From positions 558,001-622,000 of the forward strand of contig NZ_LUAX01000007.1 of assembly GCF_001695575.1 (NCBI RefSeq): a stretch of DNA of 64,000 bases, in the 5' to 3' direction. Below the pieces are notes generated by a model. That model was given only the letters and a program-made list of their open reading frames with translations, made no database searches and had not been told where the DNA came from. The stretch comes from Vibrio europaeus. Lineage in GTDB: Bacteria; Pseudomonadota; Gammaproteobacteria; Enterobacterales; Vibrionaceae. Shown piece after piece: positions 53,839 through 62,705 of this stretch. The position numbers were made by a program, and so were the translations under genes. Position 1 is the stretch's first letter; every line of letters begins with the position of its first letter.

Positions 53839-53953
53839 GACTTCTTGCTCCAATCTTGTTTCGATGAGGTCAGTATATTGATTGGATTTAATTTGATAAT
53901 TGAGTAATATTTAAATTGATTATTCAGCCATACCGGATAATAAGGAGAGAAAG

Positions 53954-54871
53954 GTGGACAAGTTTTCCGATATGACACTGTTTGTCAGCATTATCAAAAA
54001 TCAGGGGCTAGCGGCCGCTGGGAGAGAGCTCGGCCTATCACCAGCAACGGTGACGGCAAGATTGCAAGCATTAGAAGATCGTTATGGCGTTAAACTGCTC
54101 AATCGAAGTACTCGGCACATCTCATTGACTGATTCGGGCGCTATGTATCATCAGGCTTGCCTCGAAATCATCGACAGCGTCAAAGAAACAGAAAACCTGC
54201 TTCAAACGGGTATCAAGGAAGTACGCGGAACATTAAAGATTTCAGCACCGAGAGATATTGGTAAACAATACATCTCTCCGATGTTATCTGAGTTTAGTGA
54301 GTTGTATCCTGAGGTGATTCCCTATCTTTATCTGAACGATAACTTGTCTAACTTGGCGGAGTCTGGATTAGATATCGTTATTCGTTATGGAGAACTTGCA
54401 GATAGCAATCTTATCTCTCGCAAACTAGCGCCAAGTCGACGAGTACTTTGTGCTTCCCCAACTTACTTAGCGAAGAAAGGGACGCCTATCACCCCACAAG
54501 ATTTAGCCCATCATGACTGTTTAGCTATGGTGCGTAGTAATGAAGAGCTCAAAACATGGCACTTTCAAGACGATGACAAACACAATGCGATTACTGTGGT
54601 GCCAAAACGCTTTTCTGATGATGGTGAAGTCATACGTCAGTGGGCACTCGATGGAGCAGGTATTGCGCTGAAATCGATTCTTGACGTACAAGAAGACATC
54701 AAACAGCAGCGTTTAGTGACACTACTGAATGGCTATATGAAGAACTTCAATGCCTCAACCTCTTCGGCTGGCGCAGACTTGAATGTTATCTATCTAAGCA
54801 GGCAATACCAACCAAAACGAATCCGACTGTTTATTGAATTCTTGATTGAGAAATTTCAGTCATCTAGCTAG
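53954..54871 (+). CDS. LysR-family transcriptional regulator
   Basis: 305 residues: HTH at about 5-60 ('MTLFVSIIKNQGLAAAGRELGLSPATVTARLQALEDRYGVKLLNRSTRHISLT') and a periplasmic-binding-like effector domain. The start is GTG at 53954, supported by AAGGAG exactly 6 nt upstream. It is divergent from the SDR-MFS-OYE operon across 115 bp and is its likely regulator. Its stop overlaps the stop of the convergent AraC-family gene by 8 bp. Confidence 0.88.
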   Translation: MDKFSDMTLFVSIIKNQGLAAAGRELGLSPATVTARLQALEDRYGVKLLNRSTRHISLTDSGAMYHQACLEIIDSVKETENLLQTGIKEVRGTLKISAPRDIGKQYISPMLSEFSELYPEVIPYLYLNDNLSNLAESGLDIVIRYGELADSNLISRKLAPSRRVLCASPTYLAKKGTPITPQDLAHHDCLAMVRSNEELKTWHFQDDDKHNAITVVPKRFSDDGEVIRQWALDGAGIALKSILDVQEDIKQQRLVTLLNGYMKNFNASTSSAGADLNVIYLSRQYQPKRIRLFIEFLIEKFQSSS

Positions 54872-55592
54872 TGGCCTTAAGGCGACGACTTAGCTCACCT
54901 GGGGTGGTTAGCAAAAAAGCCTTAAACTCTCTGGTCATATGCGCTTGATCTGAGAAACCATGCTCAAATGCGAAATCTGCGAGAGAGACATACGGGTTTG
55001 CTCTCAGTTTGCTCAAGCTGGAATGAACTCTACGCAACCTTTGAAAGTATTTAGGGCTCATTCCAAGCCACTGACGAAAGTGACGCTCCACTTGCCTTTG
55101 ATTGTAAGGGAACTGCTCGCCTATTTTCCCTTGTGTCGCCAACTTGATAAGCATTGCACGCTTAGCTAAATCAGGGTTGTCAGGGAGTGTCTGCTGTTCG
55201 CACCATCGGTAAAGTGTCGCTAGATGTCCACTTTGATTTTTCTGAGCGAGTTGATCGTAAAGCACCACAAGTAAATCCATCATTTGTGACTCATTGGAGA
55301 TGAGCGAGGGCAACATCATCCCGGGATGAAAACGGATTCCGCAAAGTTGCGCACCCGGAGAAATCTCTATTATTTGAGTTTTATGATTGTACTTTTGAAC
55401 AAGGATCGGCTCTCTTATTGACGTATTCGACAAGCCAACTACACCACTCAAGACAAATGTCACTCCAGAGCCACCGTCACAGTACAGCGGCTTTTGGGTG
55501 GTGTTGTGTTGACCATCAAGAGTACTTACCGACCATATTGCCTGAATATGGCCGGATAACTTGCCTTGCGGCTTTACAATTCGAAAGTCCAT
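54864..55592 (-). CDS. AraC-family transcriptional regulator
   Basis: 242 residues if started at ATG 55592, which lies 28 nt after the upstream AhpD-like stop. The N-terminal domain ('GHIQAIWSVSTLD', 'GIRFHPGMM') is of the DUF6597-like kind and the C-terminal HTH spans about 145-235 ('NQRQVERHFRQWLGMSPKYFQRLRRVHSSLSKLR', 'LADFAFEHGFSDQAHMTREFKAFLLTTPGELSR'). The frame continues open to 55697 inside the preceding gene. Probably co-transcribed with, and regulating, the AhpD-like gene. Confidence 0.82.
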   Translation of the reverse strand: MDFRIVKPQGKLSGHIQAIWSVSTLDGQHNTTQKPLYCDGGSGVTFVLSGVVGLSNTSIREPILVQKYNHKTQIIEISPGAQLCGIRFHPGMMLPSLISNESQMMDLLVVLYDQLAQKNQSGHLATLYRWCEQQTLPDNPDLAKRAMLIKLATQGKIGEQFPYNQRQVERHFRQWLGMSPKYFQRLRRVHSSLSKLRANPYVSLADFAFEHGFSDQAHMTREFKAFLLTTPGELSRRLKATS

Positions 55593-55620
55593 TTCGCCGT
55601 TGGATATCCCTTGTACAAAG

Positions 55621-56079
55621 TCACTTAGAAAAGCTCCCAATTTCTGGCTTGAAAGCCCTAGCGACTCTATTCCAGCTGTTGATGGCATTAATAGCAAGTG
55701 TCAAAATCACGATCCCTTGCTCCCCAAAAGCAGCCAATGTCGACGCAAAATCTTCGTCAGATGAAGTTTCGTTTCTGCTTATCACTTCAGCCCAATGTAG
55801 CGCAACTTTCTCAGCGTCGCTATAAATAGGCATCTCTCGCCATGCCGCTAGTCCAATTAATCGATGCTCAGACTCCCCACTACTCAACGCCTCTTTACTA
55901 TGCATATCGACACAAAAAGCGCATTGATTTAGCTGAGACACTCGTAATTTAATCAGTTCCCATAGGGACAAAGACAAAGCTGGATGCTGGTCAAATTGCG
56001 CTCTTAAATAGTTTTCTTGTCCTAGAAGAATCTGAATCCCTTCTGGCGCAGCATTAAAGTAATCTAATCTCTGACTCAT
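55621..56079 (-). CDS. carboxymuconolactone decarboxylase/AhpD-like alkylhydroperoxidase
   Basis: 152 residues with the AhpD catalytic signature 'QCAFCVDMHSKEALSSGESEHRL' (CxxC plus His). Members reduce peroxides or decarboxylate aromatic intermediates; the CxxC favours a redox role. The ribosome site GGAG precedes the ATG. Divergent from the zur-like gene, so its promoter could also feel the Zur box at 56185-56217. Confidence 0.85.
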   Translation of the reverse strand: MSQRLDYFNAAPEGIQILLGQENYLRAQFDQHPALSLSLWELIKLRVSQLNQCAFCVDMHSKEALSSGESEHRLIGLAAWREMPIYSDAEKVALHWAEVISRNETSSDEDFASTLAAFGEQGIVILTLAINAINSWNRVARAFKPEIGSFSK

Positions 56080-56184
56080 AGTTTAATCTCCTTTAATAGA
56101 TAAACTCAGGTTAATGCCTTCCTCTACACTATGATTGAAGATTTTCGACATCCTAAAAATCAGCTCGATTGGTTAAATTTTGGC

Positions 56185-56217
56185 AATTGCAAATGTTATG
56201 TTATAACATTTGCAATT
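56185..56217. promoter_or_regulatory. Zur box upstream of the zur-pyrC-cobW operon
   Basis: Imperfect only at its centre: 15-bp arms beginning AATTGCAAATGTTAT flank three bases. It contains the gamma-proteobacterial Zur core GTTATGTTATAAC (56195-56207) and ends 23 bp before the regulator start, indicating autorepression by zinc. Confidence 0.85.
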
Positions 56218-56240
56218 ATAGCTAATACTCATTGGATTGA

Positions 56241-56708
56241 ATGCAAGATATCGAAGCAACCATTAAGCACGTTGAACAAAGCTGCAAACATCGCGGCAAG
56301 CAGTTAACGACAAAACGTAAGATCGTTCTGCGCGCCTTAATACACTCCAACAAGGCTTTGTCTGCCTATGAATTGGTCGACTACTGCAAAGAACACTTCG
56401 ACGCCAACATTCAGGCGATGACTATCTATCGTGTTTTAGACTTTTTAGAGAGCGAACAGTTGGCGCACAAAATCAAAGTGTCTAACAAGTACGTCGCATG
56501 CTCACATATTCATTGTGAACATGACCACGGTGTTGCTCAGTTCTTAATTTGTTCTAAGTGCAACAAAATCAGTGAGCAAACTATTGATCCTGAGATGGTT
56601 TCAGGGCTTCAATCCAACGCGCGCCAAGAAGGTTTTACCGTGATTAACCCGCAACTCGAAATCAGTTGTGTGTGCGATGAGTGCGCGAAAAAGGAATCCG
56701 ACGGTTAA
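56241..56708 (+). CDS. zur: Fur-family zinc regulator Zur
   Basis: 155 residues: winged helix 'LTTKRKIVLRALIHSNKALSAYELVDYCKEHFDANIQAMTIYRVLDFLES' and a dimerisation domain with His/Cys-rich zinc sites 'CSHIHCEHDHGVAQFLICSKCNKISE' and 'CVCDECAKK' (two CxxC pairs for structural zinc). A Zur-type operator directly upstream and zinc-economy genes downstream support Zur over Fur or PerR. It may be a second copy besides a housekeeping Zur elsewhere in the genome. Confidence 0.83.
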   Translation: MQDIEATIKHVEQSCKHRGKQLTTKRKIVLRALIHSNKALSAYELVDYCKEHFDANIQAMTIYRVLDFLESEQLAHKIKVSNKYVACSHIHCEHDHGVAQFLICSKCNKISEQTIDPEMVSGLQSNARQEGFTVINPQLEISCVCDECAKKESDG

Positions 56709-56780
56709 AGCAATCCTCTCTCAAGCCAATCCCTACCACTCATTCCCACTTAGTTTTAAAACAAGGAGACTTCAAAGACT

Positions 56781-58115
56781 ATGTCTGCCACGCTCATTAA
56801 ACATGCCCAAATCGTCAATGAAGGTACTATTATCGAAGCCGATTTACGCATCGTCGGCCAACGAATAGAAAGAATCGAACAGGGTATTACCGCCCAACCT
56901 GCTGACACCGTCGTAGAGGCCAATGGCAAGTACCTTATTCCCGGAATGATTGATGATCAGGTTCACTTTAGAGAACCGGGACTCACACATAAAGGCTCTA
57001 TCGCATCGGAGTCCCGCGCGGCAGTGGCCGGTGGCATCACTAGCTATATGGAAATGCCTAACGTTAGCCCTGCAACCACAACCGTTGAGGCTCTCGAACG
57101 TAAATTTGATATTGCCTCGGCTAGCTCATTGGCTAACTACTCCTTCTATCTTGGTGCGACAGAAGACAATCTAGAGGAGATTAAACGCCTCGACCCTCAG
57201 GAACACTGCGGCGTTAAAGTGTTTATGGGAGCCTCTACGGGCGATCTTTTGGTTGAGGCACCGCATGCGCTCGATGCTATCTTCCGTGATTCTCCCGTTC
57301 TGATTGTTACCCATTGTGAGAGTGGTCCAGTTATCGCTCAAAACAAACAGCGACTTCTGCAACACAAGTCGAAACTCACCATTGACGATCATCCTCTTCT
57401 CAGAGATGACGAAGCCTGTTTCGCCTCTTCCTCTTACGCGGTTGAGTTGGCCAAAAAGCATGGAAGTCAATTGCACGTTTTACACATTACCACGGAAAAA
57501 GAACTCGCTCTGTTTGAATCAGGCCCAATCGAAAACAAGAAGATTACCGCGGAAGCATGTGTCCACCATTTGTGGTTTAGTCACCAAGATTATGCAACCT
57601 TAAGTAACCAGATCAAATGTAACCCAGCAATCAAGTTTCCTAGTGACAGAGACGCGCTGCTCAACGCACTGAAAACCGGCCAAATTGATATTATTGCCAC
57701 CGATCACGCCCCTCATACATGGCAAGAAAAACAGGTCGCCTATGAGCAAGCACCGGCGGGTTTGCCTTTGGTGCAACATGCGCTATTGACCCTATTTGAT
57801 CATGTCAAATCGGGGCATCTGACCATGGCACAGGTTGTTGAAAAGACAGCACATAACCCTGCCATTCGTTACGCAATCAACGAACGTGGTTTTATCCGTG
57901 AAGGCTATTTTGCTGATTTAGTTCTGGCAGATCCTCAATCAACGACAAAAGTGAGCAACGAAAACAGCTTATACCACTGTGGTTGGTCGCCGTTTTCCGG
58001 TCATATTTTCTCTAGTCAGATTCAAAATACTTGGGTAAATGGCGACTTAGTGTATGCAAACCAACAAATAATCCCTTTATCTAACCCAGCAATGAGATTG
58101 TCATTCAATCGATAA
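56781..58115 (+). CDS. alternative dihydroorotase (class I, Zur-regulated PyrC2 type)
   Basis: 444-residue amidohydrolase catalysing carbamoyl-aspartate to dihydroorotate. Motifs: 'GMIDDQVHFREPGLTHKGS' (the HxH metal motif reads QVH, first His replaced by Gln), carboxylated-Lys block 'GVKVFMGASTGDL', 'VTHCE', 'LHVLHITT' and 'IATDHAPH' (catalytic Asp). Its place behind zur suggests a spare enzyme used when zinc is scarce. AAGGAG precedes the ATG, 72 bp after zur. Confidence 0.85.
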   Translation: MSATLIKHAQIVNEGTIIEADLRIVGQRIERIEQGITAQPADTVVEANGKYLIPGMIDDQVHFREPGLTHKGSIASESRAAVAGGITSYMEMPNVSPATTTVEALERKFDIASASSLANYSFYLGATEDNLEEIKRLDPQEHCGVKVFMGASTGDLLVEAPHALDAIFRDSPVLIVTHCESGPVIAQNKQRLLQHKSKLTIDDHPLLRDDEACFASSSYAVELAKKHGSQLHVLHITTEKELALFESGPIENKKITAEACVHHLWFSHQDYATLSNQIKCNPAIKFPSDRDALLNALKTGQIDIIATDHAPHTWQEKQVAYEQAPAGLPLVQHALLTLFDHVKSGHLTMAQVVEKTAHNPAIRYAINERGFIREGYFADLVLADPQSTTKVSNENSLYHCGWSPFSGHIFSSQIQNTWVNGDLVYANQQIIPLSNPAMRLSFNR

Positions 58116-58154
58116 CCCCTAATCACTCTAAGTCAGTTTATAGGAGAGTAACCA

Positions 58155-59180
58155 ATGAACACTGATAACTCCGCAATAGTGGGAGTTCCAACCAACATCA
58201 TCACAGGCTTTCTCGGCGTAGGGAAAACATCGGCAATATTGAATCTAATGAAAAGCAAACCAGAGGGTGAACGCTGGGCGGTGCTGGTTAATGAGTTTGG
58301 TGAAATTGGTGTCGATGGCAGTTTGTTCCAAGGACAATCCAACCAAGGTCAGCAAGTATTTATCCGAGAAGTACCTGGTGGTTGCATGTGCTGTGCAGCT
58401 GGCCTGCCGATGCAAATCGCCCTCAACCAGCTGCTATCGGAGGCAAAACCTGATCGGCTATTGATTGAACCAACAGGTCTTGGTCACCCTAAAGAAGTGT
58501 TAGAGGTTCTCTCTTCTGAGCATTATCGCCAAGTACTGTCATTGCAAAAAAACATCACTTTGGTCGACGCACGTAAGTTGTCGGAGCAACGTTATACTCA
58601 TCACGAGACCTTCAATCAGCAAATTGCCATTGCTGATACCGTGGTCGGCAACAAGCAGGATTTGTATCAGCCCGGTGACAAAGCCAAGCTCGAAGCTTAT
58701 GTTGCTGAGATCAGTCGTCCAAATACTAAGGTTATCTTTGCTGAGCATGGCAGACTTCCATTGTCTGAGTTTGAAGGAAAAGCAAACCTAGACGCTCATG
58801 CACCACATCATCATCATCATCATCATCATGAAAGTAAACCACTGGCTTCCGAATTGCCGATGCCAGACAGCGGTATGCTCAAAGCCACCAACTCAGGTGA
58901 AGGTTATCAGAGCGCAGGATGGCGATTTGCAGCGAACAAACTCTTTGACCGCCAAAAATTACTGAGGTTGTTAGTCGACTTAAAAGCTGAGCGCATGAAA
59001 GCAGTATTCATTACGCAAGACGGCATCTTCGGCTATAACCTAACTGAGGATGGTCTGACTGAGTCTGAATTGGATGAATGTAGCGAAACTCGAATAGAAG
59101 TGATCGCCGAATCTATAGAGGCAGACTTAGAAAACAAGCTCCTTGAATGTGTTGTTATACCAACCGGGATAAATAGGTGA
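58155..59180 (+). CDS. CobW/COG0523 GTPase, putative zinc metallochaperone (ZigA-like)
   Basis: 341 residues: P-loop 'GFLGVGKTS', 'NEFGEIGVDG', metal-binding 'GGCMCCAAGLP' (CxCC), 'EPTGLGHP', 'GNKQDLY' (NKxD), then a linker with eight consecutive His after 'DAHAP' (about residues 219-226) and a C-terminal CobW domain 'GWRFAANKLFDRQKLLRLL'. COG0523 proteins under Zur deliver zinc to client enzymes using GTP. Third gene of the operon, AGGAG about 8 nt before the ATG. Confidence 0.86.
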   Translation: MNTDNSAIVGVPTNIITGFLGVGKTSAILNLMKSKPEGERWAVLVNEFGEIGVDGSLFQGQSNQGQQVFIREVPGGCMCCAAGLPMQIALNQLLSEAKPDRLLIEPTGLGHPKEVLEVLSSEHYRQVLSLQKNITLVDARKLSEQRYTHHETFNQQIAIADTVVGNKQDLYQPGDKAKLEAYVAEISRPNTKVIFAEHGRLPLSEFEGKANLDAHAPHHHHHHHHESKPLASELPMPDSGMLKATNSGEGYQSAGWRFAANKLFDRQKLLRLLVDLKAERMKAVFITQDGIFGYNLTEDGLTESELDECSETRIEVIAESIEADLENKLLECVVIPTGINR

Positions 59181-59351
59181 CTAGTTAATTGCGCAGGAAA
59201 AATCGCTTAGAGCAAGGCATAGATTGCAGCTAGCTAGTTGACCTGCCTACACCATTCTTTGAAAACATAGCTATAACGACGCTATCAGCGATTTTAACTA
59301 GCAAGAATGACCAGATATTTGTGCTGGTTGGTATACTCTAAATGCAGTCAT

Positions 59352-59385
59352 TCCTGAGTGCTCTCTACGAACACTCAGGATTTTT
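59352..59385 (+). terminator. intrinsic terminator of the zur-pyrC-cobW operon
   Basis: Perfect 9-bp stem TCCTGAGTG / CACTCAGGA, 11-nt loop, TTTTT tail, ending at the stop of the convergent aspartoacylase-like gene. Confidence 0.8.
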
Positions 59386-60258
59386 CTAACTTGCTGAAAC
59401 TAAACGTTTCTCTGCCAAAGCCATCGCAATATTGGCTTTGCTATAAGCACTTTCGTTGATGAAATGTGGATAGATATCTTGTGCCTTTTCCCAAAGAATG
59501 TCATGACCTAAGAACGTTGCTAGTAGCGGCTCTCCTTGCTTAACCACTTCGAAGTCTCGCCCGCATACCATCGGATGAACCATAGCGCTGCGCATACCAT
59601 CTTGATCGAGCAGAATTGGCACCTCTTCCGTGTAGAAAAACGCGCTGTAATCTTCCAAGTTAGCTATCTGATTGAGATTGTGCTTTTCTACGTAATCAAG
59701 CACCGCAGTAAGCATCTGCTTCATCAACTCAAGTGTTTCAGACTTCAGCGAGCCATGAGCTTGAGCCCCGACTTCAATCATCACGCCATACTTGCCTGTT
59801 GAGCACAAATAAGGTTGCTCTGACCATGGTTTTCTATCTTCAAACAAGATGTTCGCTTTTGGCATGCGCTGTTTTACGTAAGCTCCCATTTGACGGTAGA
59901 AGGGATCCGTAGAGAGTAGAATGAGCGTCGCACCCATGTTGCTGGTCGTGTTATGTAAATCAACGATGAGCTGATTTTTACTGTCGGCATATTTGGCAGC
60001 GAATGCAGCAGCGACCTTACTTTCATGCAACACTCGCTCTTTCTCGTTATTAAGCTCAGCAAACTCACGATTTAAGTCTGTCTCTAAATAGCGCACATTC
60101 TGTTTCACAGCTTCTGGGTTAGCGATCACCGAACAGGTAGCAAACGTCGAGCGTTCAGCGGAGTAAAGTCTGTCATTAATCAGCTTATGCAAATAAATAC
60201 CCGAAAGCTCGTTACCATGTGTCCCTGCTACAATTAGCGCGCTATTGATCTTGTCCAT
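59386..60258 (-). CDS. aspartoacylase/succinylglutamate desuccinylase-family hydrolase (Zur-regulated)
   Basis: 290-residue zinc carboxypeptidase-fold hydrolase resembling aspartoacylase: 'AGTHGNELSGIYLHKL' (His and Glu ligands), 'ANPEAVKQNVRYLETDLNREF' (Arg/Asn substrate block), 'VDLHNTTSNMGATLI' (third ligand His) and 'MIEVGAQAHGSL' (catalytic Glu). It should cleave N-acyl amino acids such as N-acetylaspartate. A Zur box lies 31-53 bp upstream of the start, which joins it to the zinc-limitation regulon. Confidence 0.83.
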   Translation of the reverse strand: MDKINSALIVAGTHGNELSGIYLHKLINDRLYSAERSTFATCSVIANPEAVKQNVRYLETDLNREFAELNNEKERVLHESKVAAAFAAKYADSKNQLIVDLHNTTSNMGATLILLSTDPFYRQMGAYVKQRMPKANILFEDRKPWSEQPYLCSTGKYGVMIEVGAQAHGSLKSETLELMKQMLTAVLDYVEKHNLNQIANLEDYSAFFYTEEVPILLDQDGMRSAMVHPMVCGRDFEVVKQGEPLLATFLGHDILWEKAQDIYPHFINESAYSKANIAMALAEKRLVSAS

Positions 60259-60288
60259 TATATTTTTATTCCAAGGTTTTAACTTACG

Positions 60289-60311
60289 AAAATGTTATAA
60301 CATAACAAAAT
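60289..60311. promoter_or_regulatory. Zur box upstream of the aspartoacylase-like gene
   Basis: On the minus strand ATTTTGTTATGTTATAACATTTT contains the same 13-bp core GTTATGTTATAAC as the box at 56195-56207. Confidence 0.82.
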
Positions 60312-60322
60312 AATAAAGCGAC

Positions 60323-60354
60323 AAAAAAAAGCCAACAGCGGGCACTGTTGGCTT
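60323..60354 (-). terminator. intrinsic terminator of the lipoprotein gene
   Basis: 10-bp stem AAGCCAACAG / CTGTTGGCTT, 6-nt loop, eight Us on the minus strand. Confidence 0.85.
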
Positions 60355-60392
60355 AGTAAAAAGCATCCAGTTTTAAGGCAGGAGAACTAGAG

Positions 60393-61130
60393 TTAAATCA
60401 GGTTCTCATCGATAAAATGCTGGATAGTCTCTTGCAGCGCTTTTGTCTCGTAGTTAGCGTATTTAATTTCTGGCTGCTTGTATGGATAACGCTTATCGAA
60501 GTTAATGTCGATACTCATCCCGAATTCACCAGCTCGCTCGATTGGCGTGTTGATAACATGCTTGATTGTTTTATCGATAACTACTTCATCCGCTTTGTTG
60601 GTAACGGTGAAGTGCACAAGGATACCCGTATTCAAACCTTTATCTAAGTCTTCTTCACGCGCACTATCGACGATAGTTTCAGAGTAGTAGTCAGTTACAT
60701 CTACAGACAGCTTGTATTCTGCTGATGAAGCGAAACCTTGTTTGTACAGGCCGTTTTCTTGCAAAATTACTGAAGCTGCATTCTTGATAACTTCTTGCTT
60801 TTTAAGGTGGTTTTTCTCATACGCTTTTTGACCATAAATGTTTTCACCACGGAATGCAGGGAACTCACTACCAACACGTAGACCATTCCAAGGGCTATAA
60901 CTGTACAAGTAAACTTTTTTGTGGAATTCGCTTTGCTGATTCGTAGAGTCATTGGTTTGGCTCAATGACATCATACGGTTCATGCTTGGCTCTTCAAGGT
61001 AAGAGATTTTCATATCACCGACCATCTGATTCATCATAGAGTCAGCAAAAGATGGACCACCTTCAGTAGAAACACAGCCAACACTCATAAAAGAGGCAAT
61101 AGAAGCACATAATACATATTTAAGTTTCAT
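60393..61130 (-). CDS. lipoprotein of unknown function
   Basis: 245 residues starting MKLKYVLCASIASFMSVGC, a clear lipobox (S-V-G-C, Cys19), so it is exported and lipidated. The mature part has no recognised catalytic motif: 'FHKKVYLYSYSPWNGLRVGSEFPAFRGENIYG', 'YKLSVDVTDYYSETIVDSAREEDLDKGL' and 'VIDKTIKHVINTPIERAGEFG' suggest a mixed alpha/beta fold. Monocistronic, with its own terminator. Family not recognised. Confidence 0.78.
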   Translation of the reverse strand: MKLKYVLCASIASFMSVGCVSTEGGPSFADSMMNQMVGDMKISYLEEPSMNRMMSLSQTNDSTNQQSEFHKKVYLYSYSPWNGLRVGSEFPAFRGENIYGQKAYEKNHLKKQEVIKNAASVILQENGLYKQGFASSAEYKLSVDVTDYYSETIVDSAREEDLDKGLNTGILVHFTVTNKADEVVIDKTIKHVINTPIERAGEFGMSIDINFDKRYPYKQPEIKYANYETKALQETIQHFIDENLI

Positions 61131-61256
61131 AACAGTTCAACCTTTTTAATTGGATTGGCTTAATTACATGTTCCACATCAAACCATTTGTCAGAGCAATG
61201 TTAAATGCCATAAGGGGAATCATTGCGCCTGAGAATGTTCTGGTTTATTTACCAAT

Positions 61257-61284
61257 AAAAAAAACCTACCTTGTTAGGTAGGCT
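61257..61284 (-). terminator. intrinsic terminator of the dicarboxylate transporter gene
   Basis: CCTACC / GGTAGG stem with a 6-nt loop followed by eight Us on the minus strand. Confidence 0.8.
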
Positions 61285-61316
61285 TTAGTTAGATTTGATG
61301 CGAAACCAAATAGTAG

Positions 61317-62705
61317 TTATGTCCAAAAGCTTAAAGCGATAAAGGTGAGCACGCCGATACAGGCAATGTTAAGAATAATACCAACTCGCATCATCTCACT
61401 CTGTTTAATGTGCCCAGATCCAAATACAATCGCATTCGGAGGCGTCGCAACTGGCAACATAAAGGCACAGGATGCGGCTACCGCTATCAGTACAGACAGG
61501 ATGACAGGCGACATACCAAATGCTTCAGCAACACTTGCAAATACAGGGATTAACAAGGCCGCACTCGCCGTATTACTGGCAAATTCCGTTAAGAACACAA
61601 CAAAAACGGCAATGATCGCGATGATGAAGAAGATCCCCCAATGAGCAATCATCTCACTCAGAGTATTGGCAAGAAAGACACTTGTTCCCGTTGCCTTTAG
61701 AACATTACTCAAACAGATACCACCACCAAACAGGAGCAAAACACCCCAATCTGCGGTCTTCTCAATATCTTTCCAGTGTACAACGCGGGCAAAGCTAACC
61801 GCGATAATGGCTGCTAGCGCGACAAGCGTATCAAACTTAGCGTAACCACCGAGCATGGCATTAATCGGCTTGCTGAAGATCCATAAACAGACAGTGGCAC
61901 CAAAAATAGCCAAAGTAACAACCTTACCTTTATCCCAGTTGATCGCGTCGCGATTTAACTCGAACTCTCCAGATAGATTAGGCTTTAGCGTCGCGTACAG
62001 AACAGCTATCGCAACAGGTAACAAAATCACTGCAGTTGGAACACCAAAGCTCATCCACTCAGTGAAGGTTAAACCAACTTCCGCAGCGGCGATAGCATTC
62101 GGTGGGCTACCAACAATCGTCGCGATGCCACCAATACTTGCACTGTAGGCGATGCCAAGCAGAACAAACACATAGGTCTTATGACCACTTTCAGAGTTCA
62201 CTTTACTCAACACACCGAGTACCAAAGGCAGCATCATCGCCGTGGTCGCCGTGTTACTGATCCACATTGATAGCGCAGCAGTAACACCAAACAGCATGAA
62301 CACTGCCACGCTCATTTTACCTTTAGCGAGGATCAGCACTTTATCTGCGATAACTTTATCCAATCCCTGACGGTGCATAGCGGCAGCTAAGGCGAAACCA
62401 CCCAAGAATAAGAAGATAATTGAGTTAGCAAAATTGTTCAGTGCAGTTTGGGTGTCAAACACGCCAAACAAAACCGCCATAATTGGAACTAAAATGGCCG
62501 TCACGGTGACATGTAATGCCTCTGTCAGCCAAAGAATCGCGACAAAGGTGAGCATACTAATACCCAGCACCACTTGAGGGTCAAAAGGCAGGGTAAAGTA
62601 CAAGGTGAGAAACAGAGCAACGTCTGCGAGGATAATCAGACTATTGCGGTTGAAAAACCATTCTCTAGTGTTGTTGGGCAAAGGGACACTATCATTTCTA
62701 TTCAT
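61317..62705 (-). CDS. sodium/dicarboxylate (succinate) symporter, VcINDY orthologue
   Basis: 462-residue DASS/SLC13 transporter, the same length as V. cholerae VcINDY and recalled as near identical over long stretches, e.g. 'MNRNDSVPLPNNTREWFFNRNSL', 'LWLTEALHVTVTAILVP' and 'PVATPPNAIVFGSGHIKQSEMMRVG'. Both SNT sodium/carboxylate motifs are present ('WISNTATTAMM', 'EFASNTASAALL'). It imports succinate and other C4-dicarboxylates with Na+. ATG 62705 is chosen by this homology and AAGGA about 10 nt upstream; the open frame continues to 62753. Confidence 0.93.
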   Translation of the reverse strand: MNRNDSVPLPNNTREWFFNRNSLIILADVALFLTLYFTLPFDPQVVLGISMLTFVAILWLTEALHVTVTAILVPIMAVLFGVFDTQTALNNFANSIIFLFLGGFALAAAMHRQGLDKVIADKVLILAKGKMSVAVFMLFGVTAALSMWISNTATTAMMLPLVLGVLSKVNSESGHKTYVFVLLGIAYSASIGGIATIVGSPPNAIAAAEVGLTFTEWMSFGVPTAVILLPVAIAVLYATLKPNLSGEFELNRDAINWDKGKVVTLAIFGATVCLWIFSKPINAMLGGYAKFDTLVALAAIIAVSFARVVHWKDIEKTADWGVLLLFGGGICLSNVLKATGTSVFLANTLSEMIAHWGIFFIIAIIAVFVVFLTEFASNTASAALLIPVFASVAEAFGMSPVILSVLIAVAASCAFMLPVATPPNAIVFGSGHIKQSEMMRVGIILNIACIGVLTFIALSFWT

